IMG/VR virus record: IMGVR_UViG_3300028553_000104
Location: 1-33,740 of that record
Reading direction: 5' to 3' (one strand)
Length of the DNA: 33,740 bases
From: a virus
Shown here: piece by piece, positions 29,077 to 33,740 of the stretch
Layout of the letters: each line of letters opens with the position of its first letter
How positions within the stretch are numbered: position 1 is the stretch's first letter
Notes under the pieces: model-generated
What the model was told of the DNA's origin: nothing
What the model saw: the letters and a program-made list of their open reading frames with translations, nothing else
Database searches by the model: none
Translations under genes and position numbers: made by a program

Positions 29077-29294
29077 TGATTAGAGTTAATGTTATGGAAG
29101 ATGCATTTAATCGTGCGTTTTGGAATGCCAAGCGTGCCTTGCCGATTGAGCATTTAGAACGGCCAAGGCAGTATGGCCAACGGTGGCGTGAAGCGTTTAA
29201 GTGTAGGCCAGATTCCAACAGCGATTGTAGCGAAATTTATTATGTGTTTGATCAGGATGCGGATTACACTTGGTTTATGTTGCAATGGGGATGA
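29076..29294 (+). CDS. Array protein, 72 aa
   Basis: ATG 29076 overlaps the previous TAA (TAATG). Ends YYVFDQDADYTWFMLQWG, a variant of the array signature. The N-terminus IRVNVMEDAFNRAFWNAKRA is predicted helical. Confidence 0.65.
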   Translation: MIRVNVMEDAFNRAFWNAKRALPIEHLERPRQYGQRWREAFKCRPDSNSDCSEIYYVFDQDADYTWFMLQWG

Positions 29295-29497
29295 AGTTAA
29301 CCGTGCCTGTGCGTAATGCCGCGGATGCATTGGTTCTTAAACAGCAGGTCGAGGAGTCTTATTTGGACTTTACATGGCGGTATACTCCGCAAGTAAATAA
29401 CTGGTTAGGCGATGAGATTATAACTCCCGGAACAGTGGAGTTTGAGTTTAAGGATGAACAGATGGCAACATATTTTCAGTTGAAGTGGGCTCGATGA
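29291..29497 (+). CDS. Array protein, 68 aa
   Basis: The frame is open at 29270, but ATG 29291 (MKLTVPVRNAADALVL) overlaps the previous stop by 4 bases and is preferred. Ends EFEFKDEQMATYFQLKWAR, the signature with two following residues. Confidence 0.65.
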   Translation: MKLTVPVRNAADALVLKQQVEESYLDFTWRYTPQVNNWLGDEIITPGTVEFEFKDEQMATYFQLKWAR

Positions 29498-29778
29498 ATT
29501 ATTATTACGAAATAAATCCTGGATACGATGGTACCATCTTTGGTGACAAATGGCGCTATTGGTGTATGTACAACTGTAGCCCTGCGGACAACGGCAAGAT
29601 GTGTTTTAAAACCCACGATGACTTTGTGGCTCGTAGCAGTCGTGTATGGGTGGAGAATACCAACAGTGTTTACCAAGTTAAGCCTGATTGGTATGGTATG
29701 CGTGGACAAGTAGATCCACACGAGTTTACTATAGTTAAACTAAAGGCAAAAACAATCAAATGGTGGTCAGGTGAGTAA
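29494..29778 (+). CDS. Hypothetical protein, 94 aa, in the array
   Basis: ATG 29494 overlaps the previous stop by 4 bases. MNYYYEINPGYDGTIFGDKW, then a cysteine pair region and PHEFTIVKLKAKTIKWWSGE at the end. It lacks the exact DAxxFxLKW signature. Function unknown. Confidence 0.65.
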   Translation: MNYYYEINPGYDGTIFGDKWRYWCMYNCSPADNGKMCFKTHDDFVARSSRVWVENTNSVYQVKPDWYGMRGQVDPHEFTIVKLKAKTIKWWSGE

Positions 29779-30052
29779 AGACGAATACTACGCAGATACA
29801 GCGGCTCGCCTGGATACTATCATAGGTGGTGATACTAGCCATTTCCTACGTCTACAACGAGTTCGCAACGAATGGGATGAGCTTGCTCGTGCCGTGCCTA
29901 TTGGACAAGGATTCCTTACATTTAACGACTATGTTAGAGAATACTACGGAATTAAATTAGGTGTAGACTCCTACACTGGTGGCGTACAGCTAGATTATGA
30001 TATTGTAGACGAAAAGAAATACACTATGTTCCTATTAAAGTTTGGCAGATAA
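29771..30052 (+). CDS. Array protein, GTG start, 93 aa
   Basis: GTG 29771 lies within the previous gene's last codons. N-terminal helices (ARLDTIIGGDTSHFLRLQRV) and the end DYDIVDEKKYTMFLLKFGR, the array signature with Phe for Trp. Confidence 0.65.
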   Translation: MSKDEYYADTAARLDTIIGGDTSHFLRLQRVRNEWDELARAVPIGQGFLTFNDYVREYYGIKLGVDSYTGGVQLDYDIVDEKKYTMFLLKFGR

Positions 30053-30300
30053 TGCACGTAAACAATTTTTCTCTTCCTAGACCGCCAGAAGGAGCACTGA
30101 ATCAGTGCCATTTGGTTGTGGTTAATGATCCTGCATTTCGTATGTGGGCAATGAAGAAGTACTGTAGAGAAAATAATCTAAGTTTAATGTGGTCCGAGTT
30201 AGTCGAAACGTCGGATGTTAGTGCATTGTTTGATGAAGCCGCGGCCTTTTACTTTATCGATCCTGCAGATGCTACCTTGTTTAGATTAAAGTTTAAGTAA
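30052..30300 (+). CDS. Array protein, 82 aa
   Basis: TAATG overlap with the previous gene. Ends AFYFIDPADATLFRLKFK, the array signature. The middle (DPAFRMWAMKKYCRENNLSL) is a helix, as in other members. Confidence 0.7.
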   Translation: MHVNNFSLPRPPEGALNQCHLVVVNDPAFRMWAMKKYCRENNLSLMWSELVETSDVSALFDEAAAFYFIDPADATLFRLKFK

Positions 30301-30524
30301 TGGCTATCGATCGTAACCCACGCTTGACTATTCCGGTAAAAACTTATACTCATTGGACTGAGTGCGAACCTTGGTGTCAAGTTTACGTAGGTGTATGGAA
30401 CGAAACATGGTGGAAAGATTTTCCCGACATGGCCATGGCAGTGGTTGTAGAAGGGCCTCACGAAGATTGTTATTGGTTTCGCAACGAGCGAGATGCATTA
30501 ATGTTCAGGTTGAAGTTTGTATGA
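30300..30524 (+). CDS. Array protein, 74 aa
   Basis: TAATG overlap with the previous gene. Ends CYWFRNERDALMFRLKFV, the array signature. Contains PWCQVYVGVWNETWWKDFP, an aromatic region. Confidence 0.7.
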   Translation: MAIDRNPRLTIPVKTYTHWTECEPWCQVYVGVWNETWWKDFPDMAMAVVVEGPHEDCYWFRNERDALMFRLKFV

Positions 30525-30721
30525 TATGGAGTATGATCATTGCCAAGATATTAACCACAGTTATGTCTTGGTTAGATGCCGGCAGCCAGCAACTAACTTA
30601 TCCAGATTATGCTGTGGGCCTAATGTGTGGTGAATCCCTAGCGCAACTCTTTTACGAGATGGATTGTTGTCGCCTAGGAAATTATGACTACCATCTGCTA
30701 CTTTGTGCAGATTACGATTAG
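30521..30721 (+). CDS. Possible small protein overlapping the HNH gene
   Basis: ATG 30521 overlaps the previous stop by 4 bases, as elsewhere in the array. The 66-residue frame (MIWSMIIAKILTTVMSWLDA... ending LLLCADYD) overlaps the minus-strand HNH gene by 161 bases. One of the two frames is probably a shadow in that stretch; the HNH frame has repeated motifs there, so this one may be a fragment left by the insertion. Confidence 0.3.
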   Translation: MIWSMIIAKILTTVMSWLDAGSQQLTYPDYAVGLMCGESLAQLFYEMDCCRLGNYDYHLLLCADYD

Positions 30722-31097
30722 TTGTAGTTGCCGAATTTTTTTTATCGTGGTCTGGATAAAGTTCTCTTAGCTTACGATTATTGTCCGATCCTGTCCACGG
30801 ATGTGTTCCGTTAGCTACTCGTCTTAAATTATTTAATGTAGCAAGTTCAGAGAATGCTTGGGGTGATAATAACTTACGCTGAGAAGCAATAAGATAACAA
30901 GCACCGTAATCGCCTTGAGCATAATGTATATCATAATGCTCTTGAATAGATACTGCTGTTAAGTTAGCCGGATCGTTGTTGGTATAATCACCATCTATGT
31001 GGTGTATCTCATACTTACGCCCATCATTGTCGTTTGGAATTGGACCATATGCTTGTTTGTATATTTTACGGTAGTCTGCTCGACGATAAGTATTCAT
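30561..31097 (-). CDS. HNH homing endonuclease with NUMOD3-like repeats
   Basis: The frame opens at 31157, but ATG 31097 (MNTYRRADYRKIYKQAYG, 178 aa) has the ribosome site AAAGGAA 9 bases upstream. HNH core: GRKYEIHHIDGDYTNNDPAN with the HH pair and the Asn near the third position, then HYDIHYAQGDYG. The C-terminal 80 residues hold three to four short repeats (VANGTHPWTGSDNN, VADGSHNFLGDNN, VALGIHHTLGPQHN) like the DNA-binding NUMOD3 helices of T4-type homing enzymes. It interrupts the array in opposite orientation. Confidence 0.85.
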   Translation of the reverse strand: MNTYRRADYRKIYKQAYGPIPNDNDGRKYEIHHIDGDYTNNDPANLTAVSIQEHYDIHYAQGDYGACYLIASQRKLLSPQAFSELATLNNLRRVANGTHPWTGSDNNRKLRELYPDHDKKNSATTTNRNLHKVADGSHNFLGDNNPSRKRVALGIHHTLGPQHNLDKLVAGCRHLTKT

Positions 31098-31173
31098 GCT
31101 GATTAGTTCCTTTTTAACTATTAGAGCTCCTGGATGTTTCTGCATCGCGAGGGGCACTTTTATTTAGTATCAT

Positions 31174-31202
31174 TTGACATATAAACCATTTTAACTTATA
31201 AT
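31174..31202 (+). promoter_or_regulatory. Sigma70-type promoter, leaderless start
   Basis: TTGACA (31174-31179), 17-base spacer, TATAAT (31197-31202). The predicted +1 is the A of ATG 31209. Confidence 0.8.
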
Positions 31203-31208
31203 ATAAAA

Positions 31209-31562
31209 ATGAAGACCACCGTTAAAAAGAATCTAATCATATTTCATAGTGTGCGTGAGTTTGAAGAATTACACCATCGGTTGTTTGAAGAACATGGGCG
31301 TGCCACTATGCTAGTAAGCTGGCGGATGAAACGCAAACTAGGATTTACTATCCGTCATCACAAAGGACTTGTTCCATATTTGGAAAAATATGGCAATCCC
31401 ATGGGCAACCCATTGACTGCCGGTGATTCTCACAGCAACGACTTACTAAAAAAATTCACAGAAGAAAATAAACACAAAATGGCCCACGAAGATCAAATCC
31501 ATCTTGATTTTTGGAACGAGGCAAGTATGAGCTTTTTCATGCTAAAATACCTAAATAACTAG
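31209..31562 (+). CDS. Array protein, 117 aa, leaderless
   Basis: ATG 31209 sits at the predicted transcription start. MKTTVKKNLIIFHSVREFEE, a KRKLGFTIRHHKGLVPYLE middle, and the end HLDFWNEASMSFFMLKYLNN, a member of the FxLK[WFY] array though separated from it by the HNH gene. No ribosome site. Function unknown. Confidence 0.7.
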   Translation: MKTTVKKNLIIFHSVREFEELHHRLFEEHGRATMLVSWRMKRKLGFTIRHHKGLVPYLEKYGNPMGNPLTAGDSHSNDLLKKFTEENKHKMAHEDQIHLDFWNEASMSFFMLKYLNN

Positions 31563-31570
31563 CGGTTGAT

Positions 31571-31578
31571 ACTAAATA
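31571..31578 (+). promoter_or_regulatory. T4-late-like octamer ACTAAATA
   Basis: ACTAAATA lies 25 bases before ATG 31604 of the large endonuclease gene. Confidence 0.3.
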
Positions 31579-31603
31579 CTTAATATACATAGGGTCAACT
31601 ATC

Positions 31604-33097
31604 ATGCTACATGAATTGCAAGAACTAATAATCAACACAAATTCTCGTGTTATCGGGCAGGTGTTAAAAAATAAAACAAATACAGAATTGCATAAGTGGG
31701 TTATGAGTGAGTCGGCGTTACTAGTTGATTGCACTATGAAAGAAAGAATATACTATATATTAAACAAAAAACCAAATCCAGTATGCAAGGAGGGAAATAA
31801 AATGACCTTCAATACAAAAACACATCAATACGGATTTTGTGATAATATTAGTAACTGTGCGTGTTTTGCCTCTTATATTAGTGAGTCAAGAAAAGGGTGT
31901 GACATGAGCCATGTGATTGACAAAAGGGTGGAAACATGGCTTGAGAAATATGGTGTAGAAAATATTAGCCAATCGGCCACAGTTCAAAAAAAACGCAGTA
32001 GCACCATTAAATCAAGAAATTATGATAAACTGTATAACAGATTATCATACGATAAACAATCGCAGGGCTTTGAGCAAGTTGTAACCCGACTTGCAAATCA
32101 TGTCACTCCGATGTTTACTCGAGATAGTTATATTGGTAGTTCCAGAAAAAACTTCTATTCATGGAAATGTATTATATGTAATAATCAATTCGATGATCAT
32201 GTTGACTATGGTAGAATTCCTAGATGTAAAACTTGCTACCCACATAATAAATCCAAAGGTGAATTAGAATTACAAAATTATTTAGATTCATTGCAAATTA
32301 AATATACCTGCAATGATCGTAGTATATTGGGTGATTTAGAATATGACATTTATATTCCTGAAAAAAAGATTGCTATTGAATTTAATGGTGTATATTGGCA
32401 TTCGACTGAGTTCAAAGATTCGGATTATCATGTAAATAAGTTTTTGCGTAGCGCCGAGGTAGGAATTCATCTAATTAGTATATTCGAAGATGAATGGATT
32501 AATAAAAAAGAAATAGTATGTAGTCGGTTAGCAAGTGTATTAGGATGTTCTAAAACAATACCTGCTAGAAAATGTAAAATTGTAGAATTGAGCGGGAAAG
32601 ATTATAGACAATTTGTCCAAACATATCACTTGCAAGGAACAACTTCGGCAACCTATAAATATGGGCTAGTGTATCAGGGCGAGCTTATTTCAGTAATGAG
32701 CTTTAGTAAATCCAGATATACCAATGATGATTATGAATTAATGCGATATTGTTCTAAAGATACTGTTGTTGGCGGGGCTGGTAAATTATTCAAATATTTC
32801 ATTACTAAATTTAATCCCAAATCTATAATTAGTTACGCCAATCGTTGTTGGAGTAATGGTGGGTTGTATTATCAACTAGAGTTTGATAATGTGACTGATA
32901 ATATGGCAAATACTGGTTATTGGTATATTAAAAATAATATTCGATATCATCGAAGCAGTTTTACCAAAAATAAATTAATATCTTGCGGGGCAGATTCTGC
33001 CTTAACCGAATCAGAAATAATGAATCAATACGGTTATCTCAAGATATACGACTGTGGAAACTACAAATTTCGTTGGAAAACACAGGTTGACCAATAA
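31604..33097 (+). CDS. Vsr-like (EDxHD-type) homing endonuclease
   Basis: 497 residues. A cysteine-rich zinc-binding region (KCIICNNQFDDHVDYG, PRCKTCYPHNKS) precedes the nuclease core: LGDLEYDIYIPEKKIAIEFN then GVYWHSTEF and GIHLISIFEDEW, as in I-Bth0305I-like phage endonucleases related to the Vsr mismatch nuclease. The C-terminal 180 residues (PARKCKIVELSGKDYRQF, GLVYQGELISVMSFSKSRY, SYANRCWSNGG) recur in phage mobile endonucleases. A free-standing mobile element of the phage. It separates the array from the HExxH partner gene. Confidence 0.85.
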   Translation: MLHELQELIINTNSRVIGQVLKNKTNTELHKWVMSESALLVDCTMKERIYYILNKKPNPVCKEGNKMTFNTKTHQYGFCDNISNCACFASYISESRKGCDMSHVIDKRVETWLEKYGVENISQSATVQKKRSSTIKSRNYDKLYNRLSYDKQSQGFEQVVTRLANHVTPMFTRDSYIGSSRKNFYSWKCIICNNQFDDHVDYGRIPRCKTCYPHNKSKGELELQNYLDSLQIKYTCNDRSILGDLEYDIYIPEKKIAIEFNGVYWHSTEFKDSDYHVNKFLRSAEVGIHLISIFEDEWINKKEIVCSRLASVLGCSKTIPARKCKIVELSGKDYRQFVQTYHLQGTTSATYKYGLVYQGELISVMSFSKSRYTNDDYELMRYCSKDTVVGGAGKLFKYFITKFNPKSIISYANRCWSNGGLYYQLEFDNVTDNMANTGYWYIKNNIRYHRSSFTKNKLISCGADSALTESEIMNQYGYLKIYDCGNYKFRWKTQVDQ

Positions 33098-33115
33098 ATC
33101 CAGTTGTTGTATAAT
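33087..33115 (+). promoter_or_regulatory. Sigma70-type promoter of HExxH gene
   Basis: TTGACC (33087-33092), 17-base spacer, TATAAT (33110-33115), with AGTAGTATA after it. The -35 overlaps the last codons of the endonuclease gene. Confidence 0.85.
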
Positions 33116-33144
33116 AGTAGTATAATGAATAACAAGGATATGCA

Positions 33145-33740
33145 ATGGGCACAGCCGGTACTACAGCAAACAAAAAAGATTCAGCTAAGTTTAAAGACTT
33201 GTGCGGGCCCACGGACCCTAAATTAGATCGTGAAATCCGCGAAAAACTGATTACTGCTCGGGTAGGATTACTACTCCGTGCCAGCTTTTTTGGTAACTTG
33301 GCAACTCGTTTGAAACTAGTTAATGCCGATGAGTGGTGTACCACTGCCGCTACCGATGGCCGTAACTTCTACTATAATAGTCGCTTTATTGACATGCTCA
33401 AACCAAAAGAAGTTGAGTTCCTTTTTGGTCATGAGGTATTACATTGTGTCTATGATCACTTTGGTCGTAAAGGCGATCGAGATCATCAATTGTTTAACAT
33501 TGCCAACGACTATTGTGTAAATGCCGACTTAAAGAAACATCGTGTGGGCGAGTTCATTACCACAGTACCGTGTTTATTTGATCCAAAATATGATGGCATG
33601 AGTTCGGAAGAAGTCTACGACATCTTGTACGAGAATGCGGAAAAAATTGACATCGGTGGTTTAATTGACAAGATGTTAGATGAGCACTTGGATGGTGAAG
33701 GCGACGACAGTGAAGGTGAAGATGGCGATGGTAAAGAAAA
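33145..33740 (+). CDS. HExxH metallopeptidase/VWA-type partner of MoxR, cut at window end
   Basis: The frame is open from ATG 33145 (after ribosome site AAGGA) to the window end, 198 residues with no stop. FLFGHEVLHCVYDHFGRKGD contains the zinc motif HEVLH (His96-Glu97-His100). The family pairs an N-terminal metallopeptidase-like domain with a C-terminal VWA-like domain, and is usually next to a MoxR ATPase. Here the C-terminus is past the edge; the visible end is acidic (EGDDSEGEDGDGKE), the linker commonly found before the VWA domain. Confidence 0.85.
   Translation, partial: MGTAGTTANKKDSAKFKDLCGPTDPKLDREIREKLITARVGLLLRASFFGNLATRLKLVNADEWCTTAATDGRNFYYNSRFIDMLKPKEVEFLFGHEVLHCVYDHFGRKGDRDHQLFNIANDYCVNADLKKHRVGEFITTVPCLFDPKYDGMSSEEVYDILYENAEKIDIGGLIDKMLDEHLDGEGDDSEGEDGDGKE

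Noticed and set aside
33039-33344. Minus-strand ORF at the start of the HExxH gene
   Set aside because: It overlaps a promoter and an open plus-strand frame with an HEVLH motif running to the window end.
1-33740. CRISPR array
   Set aside because: No regularly spaced direct repeats were seen anywhere in the window.

Overview
The window looks like part of a large, T4-like tailed phage (myovirus) genome that probably infects a betaproteobacterium. Evidence for a phage: a lysis cassette (GH19 endolysin, two spanin-like genes, holin-like gene), three different homing-endonuclease families (GIY-YIG, HNH, Vsr-like), scattered single tRNAs, long runs of tiny overlapping genes, and TATAAATA-type octamers that resemble T4 late promoters. 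Evidence for the host: a porin of the Burkholderiales type, two Bug/TctC periplasmic binding proteins (a family greatly expanded in Burkholderiales) and a circularly permuted tmRNA gene, a form known from alphaproteobacteria, cyanobacteria and some betaproteobacteria. The DNA is AT-rich. No capsid, tail or replication gene is in the window, so 'T4-like' is inferred.

Layout. 1-2.4 kb: small phage genes, a tRNA(CAT) and a cold-shock protein. 2.44-3.6 kb: a GIY-YIG endonuclease directly followed by a circularly permuted tmRNA gene with a strong terminator, then a remnant that looks like the last strands of an outer-membrane barrel. 3.6-5.3 kb (minus strand): lysis cassette. 5.4-6.6 kb: a complete porin. 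6.6-26.1 kb: an unusual cargo region with a DUF6492-like glycosyltransferase, PIG-L deacetylase, two SGNH hydrolases, SPASM-type radical SAM enzyme, sulfotransferase-like proteins, GT10-like glycosyltransferase, two methyltransferases, a 2OG-Fe(II) oxygenase, a metallophosphoesterase, an RNA polymerase omega homologue, a type II tRNA with anticodon ACT, and two copies of a three-gene set (periplasmic Bug protein + B12-type radical SAM enzyme + SGGTDS PP-loop ATPase). 26.1-33.7 kb: a MoxR AAA+ ATPase and, 5.6 kb later, its likely HExxH metallopeptidase/VWA-type partner (cut by the window end), separated by a tandem array of small proteins that share a C-terminal signature (DAxxFxLKW-like) and by two homing endonucleases.

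Regulation. Two promoter classes are visible. Host-like TTGACn-17-TATAAT promoters precede tRNA(CAT)-1, GIY-YIG, the metallophosphoesterase, omega, PP-loop set B, MoxR and other genes. T4-late-like [T/C/G]ATAA[A/G]TA octamers precede many cargo genes. In three sigma70 cases the A of the ATG is exactly where transcription should start, and in many octamer cases the start codon follows 5-8 bases after the octamer with no Shine-Dalgarno, which suggests widespread leaderless mRNAs.

The most unusual items are the phage-borne permuted tmRNA, the twin Bug/radical-SAM/PP-loop modules inside a biosynthetic or surface-modification cargo region, the omega subunit, the porin, the leaderless architecture and the small-protein array. 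All functional assignments come from motif reading by eye; no database search was run.
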